In this document: piece after piece, positions 53,828-63,718 of the stretch
Layout: each line of letters opens with the position of its first letter
Position numbering within the stretch: position 1 is the first letter of the stretch
NCBI RefSeq assembly: GCF_024158145.1
Contig: NZ_JAMYXM010000001.1
Location: forward strand, 1,178,001 to 1,242,000
Origin: Notoacmeibacter sp. MSK16QG-6
GTDB lineage: Bacteria; Pseudomonadota; Alphaproteobacteria; Rhizobiales; Rhizobiaceae
Reading direction: 5' to 3'
DNA: 64,000 bases
Translations under genes and position numbers: made by a program
The notes under the pieces: generated by a model
Told to the model about the DNA's origin: nothing
The model's input: the letters and a program-made list of their open reading frames with translations, nothing else
The model's database searches: none

Positions 53828-54967
53828 ATGGCCACCAAGCACGACTATTACGATCTTCTCGGCGTCGGCCGCGAAGCAGACGAAAAGGCGTTGAAGAGCG
53901 CATTCCGCAAAGCTGCGATGAAATGGCATCCCGACCGCAATCCGGGCGACGCCGCAGCCGAACACAAGTTCAAGGAATTGAATGAGGCCTACGACGTGCT
54001 TCGCGACCCGCAAAAGCGGGCCGCCTATGATCGCTTCGGCCATGCCGCTTTTGAAAATGGCGGAATGGGAGGGGGCGCGCGTGGCGGTTTTAGCGGCGGT
54101 GGCGGCTTCTCCGATATTTTCGAAGATATTTTCGGCGACATGATGGGCGGCGGCCGCTCGCGCCGCAGCGGCGGACGCGAGCGGGGCGCCGATCTACGCT
54201 ACAATATGGAAATCAGCCTCGAAGAGGCCTTCATCGGCAAGACGGCGCAGATTCACGTGCCGACCTCGCGCAGTTGCGAGGAGTGCGATGGCACCGGGGC
54301 CGCGCCTGGCAGCCAGCCGACGACCTGCCCGATGTGTAACGGCATGGGCCAGATCCGTGCCGCGCAAGGCTTCTTTTCCATTCAGCGAACATGCCCGCAG
54401 TGCCATGGTCGCGGCACCGTCGTGTCCGATCCATGCAAGAATTGCAGCGGAGACGGCCGCATTCAGGAAGAGCGATCTCTCTCCGTCAATATTCCCGCCG
54501 GGATCGAGGACGGCACGCGCATCCGACTTGCAAGCGAAGGCGAAGCAGGACTGCGCGGCGGCCCCTCCGGCGATCTCTATATCTTCGTTTCCATCACGCC
54601 GCATGAGTTCTTCCAGCGCGATGGCGCCGATCTCTACTGCCGGGTTCCCATCTCCATGGCGACAGCCGCTCTCGGCGGACAGTTCGACGTCGGCACGCTC
54701 GATGGCAGTCAGGCAAGGGTGAAGGTGCCGGAAGGCACGCAGAACGGCAAACAGTTCCGCCTGAAGGGCAAGGGCATGCCTGTCCTTCGCGAAACTGTCG
54801 TGGGCGATCTTTACATTCAGGTCGCCGTGGAAACGCCGCAGAAACTGAATAAACGCCAGCGCGAATTGCTGGAGGAATTCGCCGATATCTCGGAAGCGGA
54901 GAACTCGCCGCAGAGCACAGGTTTTTTCAACCGCATGAAAGATTTCTTCGAATCCTTCGGCGAGTAG
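53828..54967 (+). CDS. dnaJ: Molecular chaperone DnaJ (Hsp40)
   Basis: Co-chaperone that delivers substrates to DnaK and triggers its ATPase. The 379-residue product has the J domain with HPD (34-36), a Gly-rich linker (about 76-105), four CxxCxGxG-type zinc motifs ([32 protein letters not shown]) and two C-terminal substrate domains. It stands 3.2 kb from dnaK with other genes between. A sequence at 53717 only weakly resembles a heat-shock promoter. It is followed by pmtA and pyrF. Confidence 0.96.
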   Translation: MATKHDYYDLLGVGREADEKALKSAFRKAAMKWHPDRNPGDAAAEHKFKELNEAYDVLRDPQKRAAYDRFGHAAFENGGMGGGARGGFSGGGGFSDIFEDIFGDMMGGGRSRRSGGRERGADLRYNMEISLEEAFIGKTAQIHVPTSRSCEECDGTGAAPGSQPTTCPMCNGMGQIRAAQGFFSIQRTCPQCHGRGTVVSDPCKNCSGDGRIQEERSLSVNIPAGIEDGTRIRLASEGEAGLRGGPSGDLYIFVSITPHEFFQRDGADLYCRVPISMATAALGGQFDVGTLDGSQARVKVPEGTQNGKQFRLKGKGMPVLRETVVGDLYIQVAVETPQKLNKRQRELLEEFADISEAENSPQSTGFFNRMKDFFESFGE

Positions 54968-55088
54968 GAGCGGTGGCGATTTTTTCGATTCATCGCGAGG
55001 TTGCGGGAAACTTCCGTTGGCTGGATCGTTCGGTTAAATAAGATGATATTCCGCCAATGGCGGTCGCGTGATCAAGGGACGCACATTC

Positions 55089-55688
55089 ATGTCACAAGCA
55101 GTACGAAAGCCGCAGAAGCGGGCTCGCTTCAATGAAGAGATCCGCTTTTTCAAAGGATGGCTTGCTGATGTCAAAGCGGTCGGCGCGATCCTGCCGACAT
55201 CATCGGTGACCGCCCGCGTCATGGCCTCGGTGGTCGATGTTTCGAGCGGGTTGCCTGTTCTGGAGCTTGGACCGGGGACTGGCGTCATCACCAAGGCCAT
55301 CCTGGAACGCGGCATCGCTCCCGATCAACTTTACAGTGTGGAGTATTCCAAGGATTTCGCCGATCATCTCAAGATCGAGTTTCCCGACGTCAACATCATC
55401 CAGGGCGACGCTTTCGATCTGGACACGACGCTTGGAGACAAGAAAGATCAGACCTTCGACTGCGTGATCTGCGCCGTACCGCTGATCTACATTCCCGTCG
55501 AACAGCGCGCCGGGCTGGTCGAAGACCTCCTCGACCGCGTCAAGCCCGGACGCCCTGTGATCCAGATCACCTATGCGCCGAAATCGCCAATTCCTGCCGG
55601 GAGCGGCAATTTCGAAGTGGTGCATTACGACTACGTTCTACGCAATGTCCCGCCCGCCAATCTCTTCGTCTACCGTCGGCCCGCCTGA
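55089..55688 (+). CDS. pmtA: Phospholipid N-methyltransferase PmtA
   Basis: SAM-dependent enzyme that methylates phosphatidylethanolamine to phosphatidylcholine. The 199-residue product has SAM motif I VLELGPGTGVITKAI (about 57-71) and the VEYSKDF and NIIQGDAF acidic turns, with the N-terminal EIRFFKGWL and GAILPTS segments of rhizobial PmtA; short forms of this type are the Rhizobium PmtA class. Start 55089 follows AGGGA; a GTG 21 bases earlier is possible. The position after dnaJ and before pyrF matches related genomes. Confidence 0.87.
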   Translation: MSQAVRKPQKRARFNEEIRFFKGWLADVKAVGAILPTSSVTARVMASVVDVSSGLPVLELGPGTGVITKAILERGIAPDQLYSVEYSKDFADHLKIEFPDVNIIQGDAFDLDTTLGDKKDQTFDCVICAVPLIYIPVEQRAGLVEDLLDRVKPGRPVIQITYAPKSPIPAGSGNFEVVHYDYVLRNVPPANLFVYRRPA

Positions 55689-55721
55689 CGATTTGGCGGC
55701 TCGTTTATCGGTAATCTCGTT

Positions 55722-56435
55722 TTGACTGCTGTCACCCAACCCAAAGCCGCGCGCGAGCGCCTCATTCTCGGTCTCGATGTGCCGACGATCGATGAGGCCC
55801 GCGAGATTGCCGACGAGACACGCGGGGCGGTCGGCCTTTACAAAATCGGCCACCAGCTCGCCTTTACCGGCGGGCTCGACCTTGCCCGCGACCTGATCGA
55901 ACAGGGCGAAAAGGTTTTTCTCGATCTGAAATTGCTGGATATCGACAACACGGTCGAGAAAGGCGTCGCCTCTGTCGCCTCGCTCGGCGTATCGATGCTG
56001 ACGATCCACGCCTATCCGAAAGCGATGGTGGCGGCGGTGGGAGCCGCGAAAGACCACGACTTGACGCTTCTCGGCGTGACCGTGCTGACATCGATGGATT
56101 CCGGCGATCTTGCCGAGGCCGGTTACTGCGAAACCGCCGAAGACCTCGTGAAGCAGCGGGCGATACAGGCGAAGCAGGCGGGAATGGGCGGCCTTGTCTG
56201 CTCCGGACAGGAAGCCGCGAGCGTCCGTGCGATTGTCGGTCCCGACCTCGCAATCGTGACGCCGGGCATCCGCCCATCCGGCGCCGCTTCGGGGGATCAA
56301 AAGCGGGTCATGACCCCGGATGAGGCCATCGAGGCCGGTGCGAGCCATCTCGTCGTCGCGAGGCCAATTCTTCAGGCCGCCGACCGGCGCGCTGCCTGCG
56401 AGGCGATTATCGACGCCATCAATGATGCGTTCTGA
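55722..56435 (+). CDS. pyrF: Orotidine-5'-phosphate decarboxylase
   Basis: Final enzyme of UMP synthesis. The 237-residue product has the catalytic [15 protein letters not shown] motif and the phosphate-loop GIRPSG with [13 protein letters not shown]. The only credible start is a TTG at 55722; no ATG or GTG occurs in frame between the upstream stop and the conserved core, and the ribosome site is weak. Low initiation efficiency is possible. It follows pmtA by 33 bp. Confidence 0.94.
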   Translation: MTAVTQPKAARERLILGLDVPTIDEAREIADETRGAVGLYKIGHQLAFTGGLDLARDLIEQGEKVFLDLKLLDIDNTVEKGVASVASLGVSMLTIHAYPKAMVAAVGAAKDHDLTLLGVTVLTSMDSGDLAEAGYCETAEDLVKQRAIQAKQAGMGGLVCSGQEAASVRAIVGPDLAIVTPGIRPSGAASGDQKRVMTPDEAIEAGASHLVVARPILQAADRRAACEAIIDAINDAF

Positions 56436-56585
56436 ACAGCCTTCGCGGCAGTGCAAACACCCATACTTTCGTCCTGTGGATTATCGCCGGCGTACTGCTA
56501 CCTTCGTTTCGAGGGGCAAAAGAGCAGTTTCACGCAAGGCGCTGTTACCATAATGTCGCAAAATTCGCTGCGGTGCCAAAGGCCT

Positions 56586-56598
56586 GTTGCATTGCAAC
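56586..56598. promoter_or_regulatory. Candidate operator upstream of phaZ
   Basis: Palindrome GTTGCA-T-TGCAAC with perfect six-base arms, 57 bp before the phaZ ATG. TGCA-type sites are known for the PHA regulator PhaR in Paracoccus and Rhodobacter, but the exact spacing differs, so this is a suggestion only. Confidence 0.35.
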
Positions 56599-56655
56599 CG
56601 ACACTGTTTAGTGTTGCTCGGCCTTAACTGGATCACTCGGCAGGAGGATTGGGAG

Positions 56656-57894
56656 ATGGGGATGCTCTATCACGTCTATGAGTGGCAGCGTGCGGCGCTT
56701 GGCCCGGCAAGGGCGATGGCCGATGCCACCCGGATGACTTTTTCCAATCCCCTCAATCCACTCTCGCGCAATGCCTTCGGACGATCGATAGCCGCCTCGG
56801 CAGAACTGTTCGAACGGATGACCCGCCGCTATGAAAAACCTGCTTTCGGTCTGACGGAAACGGTGCTCGACGGCAAAGCGGTAGCGGTATCGGAAGAAAT
56901 CGTATGGCGGCAGCCGTTCTGCAACCTGCTGCATTTCCGGCGAGACTTGCCGGATAATGGCGAGAAATCACCGCGTTTTCTTCTCGTGGCTCCGATGAGT
57001 GGCCACTACGCGACGCTTCTGCGCGGAACGGTCGAAGCAATGCTGCCGCACGGCGATGTGTTCATCACCGACTGGGTCGACGCCCGTGACGTTTCCCTGG
57101 CCGACGGAAGTTTCGACCTCGACAGCTATGTCGATTATGTCATCGAAATGCTCAGGCATCTTGGCCCCGACACCCATGTCATCGCGGTCTGTCAGCCGTC
57201 CGTTCCGGTCTTTACGGCTGTCGCGCGCATGAACGAACTGGACGATGAAGCGGCGCCATCGACAATGATATTGATGGGCGGGCCGATGGATACCCGTCTT
57301 TCGCCAACTGCTGTGAATGATCTGGCGGCGGAAAAGGGTATCGCCTGGTTCCGAGACAATGTGATCATGACGGTGCCATGGCCGCTTCCCGGTGCTGGCC
57401 GGAAGGTCTATCCCGGTTTCATGCAGCTATCCGGCTTCATGACCATGAATCTGGATCGCCACGTCATCGCTCACAAGGATTACTTCCTGCACCTCGTGCA
57501 GAATGATGGCGACAGTGCCGAGAAGCATCGCGAGTTCTACGATGAATATCTCGCGGTAATGGACATGACCGCGGAGTTTTACCTGCAAACCGTCGAGAGC
57601 GTCTTCATTCGGCACGACCTGCCGCTCGGCCAGATGCAGCACCGCGAATGGAAGGTCGACGCCTCGGCCATTACCAAAACCGCGATCTTCACGATCGAAG
57701 GTGAGAAAGACGACATTACGGGCCATGGCCAGACAAAGGCTGCGCTCGACTGGTGCACCGGCCTGCCAGCTTCGATGAAGAAACACTACACCCAGCCCAA
57801 TGTGGGCCACTACGGCGTCTTCAACGGATCGCGCTTTCGCAAACATATTGTCCCCAGAATTGTGGAATTCGCCAAGGATCACGGCGCGAACTGA
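56656..57894 (+). CDS. phaZ: Intracellular polyhydroxyalkanoate depolymerase (PhaZ)
   Basis: Mobilises stored polyhydroxybutyrate. The 412-residue product belongs to the alpha/beta-hydrolase family of intracellular PHA depolymerases: the nucleophile position is AVCQPSVP, with Cys179 in place of Ser as in characterised PhaZ enzymes, and an Asp/His pair is expected in the C-terminal third (KDDITGHGQT and NVGHYGVFNG). GGAGG lies 8 bases before the ATG. The palindrome about 60 bp upstream is a possible operator. No phaC or phasin is in the window. Confidence 0.9.
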   Translation: MGMLYHVYEWQRAALGPARAMADATRMTFSNPLNPLSRNAFGRSIAASAELFERMTRRYEKPAFGLTETVLDGKAVAVSEEIVWRQPFCNLLHFRRDLPDNGEKSPRFLLVAPMSGHYATLLRGTVEAMLPHGDVFITDWVDARDVSLADGSFDLDSYVDYVIEMLRHLGPDTHVIAVCQPSVPVFTAVARMNELDDEAAPSTMILMGGPMDTRLSPTAVNDLAAEKGIAWFRDNVIMTVPWPLPGAGRKVYPGFMQLSGFMTMNLDRHVIAHKDYFLHLVQNDGDSAEKHREFYDEYLAVMDMTAEFYLQTVESVFIRHDLPLGQMQHREWKVDASAITKTAIFTIEGEKDDITGHGQTKAALDWCTGLPASMKKHYTQPNVGHYGVFNGSRFRKHIVPRIVEFAKDHGAN

Positions 57895-58035
57895 TCGGTC
57901 GACTATTCCTACGATCCAATGAAATCAGAGACTTGATAGCGATCCATATGATAGCTGGTCGTTAACGCTTCTTTTACCTTAACCAATTCTTGCGTCATTT
58001 TTCTTTGACCGATTGACCGCCTCCCCAGCCATTCC

Positions 58036-58050
58036 TTAACATTCGGTTAA
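58036..58050. promoter_or_regulatory. CtrA-type box upstream of the transglutaminase-like gene
   Basis: TTAA (58036-58039), seven bases, TTAA (58047-58050): the exact spacing of the CtrA recognition sequence. It lies 26 bp before the ATG at 58077, a place where CtrA could act as activator or repressor. CtrA is the alphaproteobacterial cell-cycle regulator. Confidence 0.5.
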
Positions 58051-58076
58051 GAGATGGCGGTGAAGGAACGGTTATA

Positions 58077-58697
58077 ATGCGGAAAGGAAAGGGTGCGGGT
58101 CTCCTCGCCGGATTGGCCGCCGGCTTTGCCGTCATGCTCAGTAGCGGGATGGGAGCAGCAGCCAGTTCCAATATGTGGACCGGACCGACCACTTCGCAGC
58201 CAATCGGCCATTATGAATTCTGCCTCGTCAATCCAGCCGAGTGCGACGTAAAAGGCCGCGACCTCGGTCCGTTCGTTCTGACATCCGGAATTTGGCAGCG
58301 CGTTGAGGAGATCAACCGCCAGATCAACCGGACGATCGTGCCGATGAACGATTCCGATCTCTACGGCCGCGAGGAACTGTGGACCTTTCCGAGTGGCGCC
58401 GGCGATTGCGAAGATTACGTGCTCGAGAAGCAGCGGTCTCTTGCGGCGATGGGCATCCCCTATTCCGATCTTCTGATCACTGTGGTGCGCAAGCCGGATG
58501 GCGAGGGCCACGCGGTACTGACCTTCCGTACCGACCATGGCGATTTCATTCTGGACAATCTGCGTGACGATGTCCGCGCATGGGCGCAAACGCCTTACCG
58601 GTTTCTAAAGCGGCAATCGAGCGTGAACTCCGGACGGTGGGTCAGCCTGCGCAGCGGCAACGAGATCTTCGTCGGTTCCGTCGAAAGCAGCCGCTAG
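58077..58697 (+). CDS. Transglutaminase-like cysteine protease (BTLCP/LapG family)
   Basis: Secreted predicted protease of 206 residues with a signal peptide (about 1-29). The catalytic triad is visible: Cys111 (GDCEDYV), His145 (GHAVLTF) and Asp160 (DFILDN). LapG in this family cleaves a large adhesin under control of c-di-GMP through LapD. No adhesin or LapD is seen nearby, so that role is an inference from the family. A CtrA-type box lies in its promoter region. Confidence 0.88.
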   Translation: MRKGKGAGLLAGLAAGFAVMLSSGMGAAASSNMWTGPTTSQPIGHYEFCLVNPAECDVKGRDLGPFVLTSGIWQRVEEINRQINRTIVPMNDSDLYGREELWTFPSGAGDCEDYVLEKQRSLAAMGIPYSDLLITVVRKPDGEGHAVLTFRTDHGDFILDNLRDDVRAWAQTPYRFLKRQSSVNSGRWVSLRSGNEIFVGSVESSR

Positions 58698-58774
58698 CGT
58701 ATAAATATCGAGGCGCTGTAGCGGGTCTGGGTTCTCTCTGCGCGCGTTTATAGCGGCGTTTCGGCATATGGCTT

Positions 58775-60307
58775 TCAGGCAGCCTGAGCCAACCGGTCGC
58801 CGGCCATGCGGAACGATAAGGCTTCGGCCAGATGAATACGGCCCGTGCTTTCAGCGCCATCCAGATCGGCCAGCGTCCGCGCCACCTTCAGAACCCGATG
58901 ATACCCTCTGGCCGATAGAGCCATCTTTTCGGCAGCATCGCAAAGAAGCGCCGTCGCCGGTGCATCGCATCGCGCCGCGCTTTCGATGATCGAGGATGCG
59001 CAGACGGCGTTGGTCGTCGCCATTGGCAAGCCGAGCGCCACAAAACGCGCACTCTGAATCTCGCGTGCATGCGCCACGCGTTCCGCCACGATTGCCGAAG
59101 GCTCGGCACTTGCCGGCGCGATAAGATCGGCTGCGGTAACGGCCGGCACTTCGATCTTCATGTCGATACGGTCCAGAAGCGGCCCGGAAAGCCGCGCCTG
59201 ATAATCGGTAACGCAACGCGGCCCGCGGGCACAGCGATGTCCCGGCTCTCCAGCCATTCCGCAGCGACATGGATTCATCGCGGTAATGAGTTGGATACGT
59301 GCTGGATAGGTGACCCTGTGATTGGCTCTGGCGATGACGCATTCGCCATTTTCGAGCGGTTGTCGCAGGCTATCCAGAACCGCCGGATGAAACTCCGGCA
59401 ATTCGTCGAGAAATAGCACGCCATTATGGGCCAGAGAAACCTCGCCCGGTCTTGCACGGGTGCCCCCACCGACCATGGCCGCCATGGAAGCGGAATGATG
59501 GGGCGCGCGAAACGGACGTCTTTCGCTGAGCTGTCCGCCGGCCAATTCTCCGGCGATGGATGCCACCATCGACACTTCGAGCAGTTCGCGGGGCGACAGT
59601 GGCGGCAGAATTGACGGAAGGCGCGCAGCCAGCATCGATTTGCCGGAGCCGGGCGGGCCAACCATCAGAAGATTGTGACCGCCGGCGGCAGCGATCTCCA
59701 GGGCCCGCTTGGCCGTTTCCTGTCCGCGCACATCCGCCAGATCCGGCAGGGTGCCAGACGCTTGCCGGCGAGATGGCTGCGGCCGAGACAGAACCTGCGT
59801 GCCGCGAAAATGATTGGCAATTGCGATGAGACTGCGAGGGGCCAGAATTTCCATATCCTCGCTCGCCCAGGCCGCTTCTCCACCGCTTGCTGCAGGGCAA
59901 ATCAACCCCCTCCCCTGCGCATTTGCGCCAATGGCAGCCGGCAGAGCACCGGCGACCGGCGCGATGGTCCCGTCGAGCGACAATTCGCCAAGCACCGTAA
60001 AGCCATCCAGAGCGTCGCCGGGAATAGCGCCCATCGCCGCCATCAAACCCAGCGCTATCGGCAAATCATAATGGCTACCCTCTTTCGGCAAATCGGCTGG
60101 CGCCAGATTGACGGTCACGCGCTTGACCGGCATCGAAAGACCCGACGCATGGAGCGCCGCCTGCACGCGTTCCCTGCTTTCCGCGACCGCCTTGTCCGGC
60201 AGGCCGACAATCTGCATATTCATCTTGCCCGGTGCCACCATGACCTGCACACTGACAGGCACGGCCTCGATCCCCTGAAAGGAGACTGTGTGGATAGTGG
60301 AAACCAT
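58775..60307 (-). CDS. comM: ComM-like Mg-chelatase-family AAA+ ATPase (YifB)
   Basis: 510 residues with the N-terminal domain of the YifB/ComM family (VSTIHTVSFQGIEAVPVSVQVMVAPG) and the AAA+ core with GPPGSGKS, APHHSAS and a VLFLDELPEF Walker B. In other bacteria ComM is a hexameric helicase that promotes branch migration in natural transformation, and this is the likely role. The ATG at 60307 fits relatives; earlier in-frame codons would add an unconserved extension. It follows gshB by 125 bp. Confidence 0.93.
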   Translation of the reverse strand: MVSTIHTVSFQGIEAVPVSVQVMVAPGKMNMQIVGLPDKAVAESRERVQAALHASGLSMPVKRVTVNLAPADLPKEGSHYDLPIALGLMAAMGAIPGDALDGFTVLGELSLDGTIAPVAGALPAAIGANAQGRGLICPAASGGEAAWASEDMEILAPRSLIAIANHFRGTQVLSRPQPSRRQASGTLPDLADVRGQETAKRALEIAAAGGHNLLMVGPPGSGKSMLAARLPSILPPLSPRELLEVSMVASIAGELAGGQLSERRPFRAPHHSASMAAMVGGGTRARPGEVSLAHNGVLFLDELPEFHPAVLDSLRQPLENGECVIARANHRVTYPARIQLITAMNPCRCGMAGEPGHRCARGPRCVTDYQARLSGPLLDRIDMKIEVPAVTAADLIAPASAEPSAIVAERVAHAREIQSARFVALGLPMATTNAVCASSIIESAARCDAPATALLCDAAEKMALSARGYHRVLKVARTLADLDGAESTGRIHLAEALSFRMAGDRLAQAA

Positions 60308-60432
60308 CGCCTGATCCTCAGCGTCCGACTTCCCTAAAGGCAAGCACGGATCGGCGCACAGATCAAGAACGTTTAGGGAACTTTTTGTCCAAGGCACTAT
60401 TTTCGGTTGTGCCCGATTGCATAAGCAACAGA

Positions 60433-61377
60433 CTAGCGGGCAAGCCTGCCTTCCACTGCATCCCAGAAGAGTTCGGCGATATCCTTGCCGCCGAACCGCT
60501 TTACCTCACGGATGCCGGTGGGGCTCGTTACATTGATTTCGGTCAGCACATCGCCGATGACATCGATGCCGACCAGAGTAAAGCCGCGCTCACGAAGGGC
60601 CGGACCGATACGCTCGCAGATTTCGCGGTCGCGATCGGTCATCTCGATCGGCTCGGCCCGCCCTCCGACATGCATATTGGATCGCGAATCCGTTTCCGCC
60701 GGCACACGGTTGATGGCGCCAACCGGCTCGCCCTCGATCAGGATGATCCGCTTGTCGCCCTCTCTCACGGCGGGAAGATAGCGCTGGACAATGTAAGGCT
60801 CGCGGCTCATCTGCTCGAAGAGTTCGATCAGAGAGGTCAGGTTTCTGTCGTCATGACGCAGGTGAAAGATGCCTGCCCCGCCGTTTCCGTATAGCGGCTT
60901 CAGGATAATGTCGCCGTGGCGCTTGCGAAAATCCAGCACCGCCTTGCGGTCGCGCGTGATCAGCGTCTCCGGCATCAGATCCGGAAATTCGGTGACGAAA
61001 ATCTTTTCCGGTGAATTGCGCACCCAGGCGGGATCGTTGACCACCAATGTATCGGGATGAATCCGCTCCAGCAGGTGGGTGGTCGTGATGTAATTCATAT
61101 CGAAGGGCGGGTCCTGACGCAGCAGAACGACATCCATCTCGGTGAGCTCCAGGCGTTTTTCTTCGCCCAGATCGAAATGATCGTTTTCCTTATCGCGCAA
61201 AACCAGAGGCTGCGCCCGTGCGACGAGCCGGCTTTCGTCGAGGCTCATGGCATCGGGAACGTAGTGCCACAATTCGTACCCGCGCTGCTGCGCCGCCAGT
61301 CCCAGCGCAAATGTGGTGTCGCCAGCGATATGGAGGCCCGAAACATGATCCATCTGGATCGCCACACGCAGCGTCAT
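60433..61377 (-). CDS. gshB: Glutathione synthetase
   Basis: ATP-grasp ligase joining gamma-glutamylcysteine and glycine. The 314-residue product has an N-terminal domain ([23 protein letters not shown]) and the ATP-grasp blocks [16 protein letters not shown] and [13 protein letters not shown]. In Hyphomicrobiales this gene usually follows rsmI-yraN, but here it is 47 kb away and paired with comM. Start 61377 omits a short, unconserved N-terminal extension. Confidence 0.95.
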   Translation of the reverse strand: MTLRVAIQMDHVSGLHIAGDTTFALGLAAQQRGYELWHYVPDAMSLDESRLVARAQPLVLRDKENDHFDLGEEKRLELTEMDVVLLRQDPPFDMNYITTTHLLERIHPDTLVVNDPAWVRNSPEKIFVTEFPDLMPETLITRDRKAVLDFRKRHGDIILKPLYGNGGAGIFHLRHDDRNLTSLIELFEQMSREPYIVQRYLPAVREGDKRIILIEGEPVGAINRVPAETDSRSNMHVGGRAEPIEMTDRDREICERIGPALRERGFTLVGIDVIGDVLTEINVTSPTGIREVKRFGGKDIAELFWDAVEGRLAR

Positions 61378-61535
61378 ACACCCAACTCCCATACGCTATT
61401 GATGACCTCGGACATAACGCGTTCCCCTCTCTTGAGAAAGAGGCCATTCGCCCGGCAATAAATCCGACAAATATCATCAACCTTTTGGCAATTGTCATAG
61501 AATAGGATGATATTCGGATCGATCGAAAGCCTCCC

Positions 61536-62903
61536 ATGCGCCCCGAAGCCCGAACAGACTGTTCCGATACAGCAGACTCGCTCTCCACGGATAGTCTGAC
61601 AGGGCTCGGCAATCGCCCGCGCTTTTTCAAAAAACTGGCGACGATGATCGACGCCCATGCGGCCGATCCCGTGCCGTTCTCTGTCACCCTCTTCAACATT
61701 GACGGCTTCAAGCCGATCAACGATCTGTTCGGGCGCGGCGCCGGCGACACCATTCTTGCCCAAATTGCGCTCCGTTTACGCAATGCTCTGGACGATGAAG
61801 CGGTGGTGTGCCGACTGGGCGGCGATGAATTCGCCATCCTCCACCCGAGCATCTTCACCGAACAGGCTCTGCGCGGTCAGGCCGAACTTTTGCTCGAGCT
61901 GGTTTCCGCGCCTTACGACATCGGCAATCGGTCAGTCCGGGTCTCCTGTTCCGTCGGCGGCGCTGTCTATGAGAATGCGGCCGATGACTGGGAGAGCTTT
62001 TTCGAAAAGGCCGAAAGCGCACTTTATCACGCCAAACGGCAGGGTTGTGGCGCACTGGTCGTTCATACATCGAGCATGGAAGAGGCCATGCGCCGGCGCA
62101 CGCAGATCGAGCAGGCGTTGCGGCGCGCCGTTTCGGCTGGCGAGATCGAACCCTTCTTCCAACCCATCGTCGATCTGCGAACCGGCGAACCCCTCGGCTT
62201 CGAATGCCTGGCGCGCTGGACCGATCCCGATTTCGGCGCAGTGCCGCCATCGGTGTTCATTCCCCTGGCCGAAGAGCGCGGCATTATCGAACCGCTGACA
62301 CAATTGCTGCTGAAGAAAGCATGTATGGCGGCGCGTGAATGGCCGCGCCATACATTTTTGTCCTTCAATCTTTCGCCGACGCAGATGGCGGATTCGCAGA
62401 CCGTACGGCTTGTTCTTTCGACCATCGTGGAAACACGTTTCGATCCCCGGCGGTTAGAAATCGAAATCACCGAGACCGGCGTCATGTCCGATCCGGCCTG
62501 CGCCAAAGACATCGTTTCCCAACTGCGCAATGTCGGTATACATATCTCGCTGGACGACTTCGGCACTGGCCAGTCGTCTCTTGGCCGACTTCGCAACTTT
62601 CACTTCGACAAGCTGAAAATCGACCGGTCTTTTATCGCGACTATTCTGGAGGACTTACCGAGCGAGCACATCGTCAAAGCGATCCTCGCCCTTTGCGAGG
62701 GTTTGAAGATTGCGGTGATCGCTGAAGGGATCGAAGCGCGAGAGCAGGCGGACAAGCTGATCGAGCTCGGCTGCCATGTCGGACAAGGTTATTATTTCGG
62801 CACGCCGGCGGATGCGGCGACGACGCTTTCGCTTCTCGAATCGGCCGAGGGATCGACATGCCGGCTGCCCAGAGACGAACTCGTCACACGGCTGGCATCC
62901 TGA
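61536..62903 (+). CDS. GGDEF/EAL bifunctional c-di-GMP enzyme
   Basis: 455 residues, cytoplasmic, with no membrane segment or sensor domain. The diguanylate cyclase half has an intact GGDEF (95-99) but no RxxD inhibitory site before it. The phosphodiesterase half has Glu223 in ECLARW (EAL with Cys for Ala), the DDFGTG loop and the AEGIE motif, so both halves look catalytically competent. With no N-terminal input domain it may be regulated by GTP/c-di-GMP itself. It is convergent with the RlpA gene. Confidence 0.9.
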   Translation: MRPEARTDCSDTADSLSTDSLTGLGNRPRFFKKLATMIDAHAADPVPFSVTLFNIDGFKPINDLFGRGAGDTILAQIALRLRNALDDEAVVCRLGGDEFAILHPSIFTEQALRGQAELLLELVSAPYDIGNRSVRVSCSVGGAVYENAADDWESFFEKAESALYHAKRQGCGALVVHTSSMEEAMRRRTQIEQALRRAVSAGEIEPFFQPIVDLRTGEPLGFECLARWTDPDFGAVPPSVFIPLAEERGIIEPLTQLLLKKACMAAREWPRHTFLSFNLSPTQMADSQTVRLVLSTIVETRFDPRRLEIEITETGVMSDPACAKDIVSQLRNVGIHISLDDFGTGQSSLGRLRNFHFDKLKIDRSFIATILEDLPSEHIVKAILALCEGLKIAVIAEGIEAREQADKLIELGCHVGQGYYFGTPADAATTLSLLESAEGSTCRLPRDELVTRLAS

Positions 62904-62910
62904 TCGGAAA

Positions 62911-62940
62911 ATGGCGGCCAAAGAGGCCGCCATCCCTTTC
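62911..62940. terminator. Shared hairpin terminator between convergent genes
   Basis: A perfect 9-bp stem ATGGCGGCC/GGCCGCCAT (62911-62919 and 62925-62933) with a five-base loop. On the plus strand CCCUUUCU follows; on the minus strand UUU. It can serve both the GGDEF/EAL gene and the RlpA gene. Confidence 0.75.
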
Positions 62941-62961
62941 TAGAAAATGAGTACGCGCCAA

Positions 62962-63315
62962 TCAGGCTTTGCTGTAGCAGACAGACGTATGACCGGAGCG
63001 GATGAAGCCGAGCTTGGAAGCGGCGCCCTTGGAGAGGTCCAGAACCCGGCCATGCGCGTAAGGCCCGCGGTCATTGATCCTGACAACGATGGAACGCCCG
63101 TTGCGCTTGTTGGTTACGCGAACCTTCGTGCCAAGCGGCAGGGTCTTGTGCGCCGCGGTCATGGCGTTTTGATTGAACCGCTCGCCGGAGGCGGTCTTCT
63201 TGCCGTGAAAGCCCGGTCCGTACCAGGAGGCTTTACCACAGCTAGCGGAGGCGGGCGCAGCGAAAGAGAGCGCAAGAACGGCGGCGGCCGCAGCGGCGTA
63301 GATCGTCTTCTTCAC
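62962..63315 (-). CDS. RlpA-like protein (double-psi beta-barrel)
   Basis: 117-residue secreted protein: signal peptide (about 1-24) and one DPBB domain with the catalytic Asp in [13 protein letters not shown]. The SPOR domain of longer RlpA lytic transglycosylases is missing, so septal targeting is not expected. Similar short forms are common in Rhizobiales, and their exact activity is unproven. Cys26 and Cys113 may form a disulfide. Confidence 0.9.
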   Translation of the reverse strand: MKKTIYAAAAAAVLALSFAAPASASCGKASWYGPGFHGKKTASGERFNQNAMTAAHKTLPLGTKVRVTNKRNGRSIVVRINDRGPYAHGRVLDLSKGAASKLGFIRSGHTSVCYSKA

Positions 63316-63718
63316 AATAATCCCTCATTGTCGTCTGGGAGGACGTACAGACGCAAAGAGCATAACGCGACAGCCACATCCCGAGGCCCCTGATCGCATA
63401 CGCTTCAAAGCGCGGTTAACGATTGCGCTTTTCCAAACCGGATCGGGCGAGAATGTGATGGTTCCACGACGATTACGGGGTCATTTAGAGGCGGCGATTC
63501 CATGCATGACTGGGAGGGTTTACCGCGCTATCAATCTCGGCATCCGCGCCAATGACGCCGTTTTGTGCAGCTGCACTCGACGCGCGCATTACGGCATTAA
63601 AATTAGCCATCAACCGCCATTTATCCTATTAAATTTGTTCTGTTTTCCTGGCTTTCGTAACCTAACGTTAGAATAATTCGCCCGATGTTGCTGTGCAGCG
63701 ATTTTAAAATATCGCCAC
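63316..63718. other. Gene-poor A/T-rich spacer between the RlpA and PilJ genes
   Basis: About 400 bp, becoming A/T-rich toward its right end. A 73-codon frame (63455-63676) has no recognisable sequence or ribosome site. The only notable element is TTAGAATAATTC at 63668-63679, twelve bases identical to the core of the Irr-type box at 32299. I see no other feature. Confidence 0.5.
63668..63679. promoter_or_regulatory. Partial Irr-type element before the PilJ-domain gene
   Basis: TTAGAATAATTC repeats twelve bases of the nfuA box, but the right arm is broken (TTCG for TTCTAA). It lies about 40 bp before the ATG at 63719. An iron link is only a possibility. Confidence 0.3.

Noticed and set aside
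63455-63676. 73-codon frame between RlpA and PilJ genes
   Set aside because: No ribosome site, no domain, and it runs into A/T-rich sequence.
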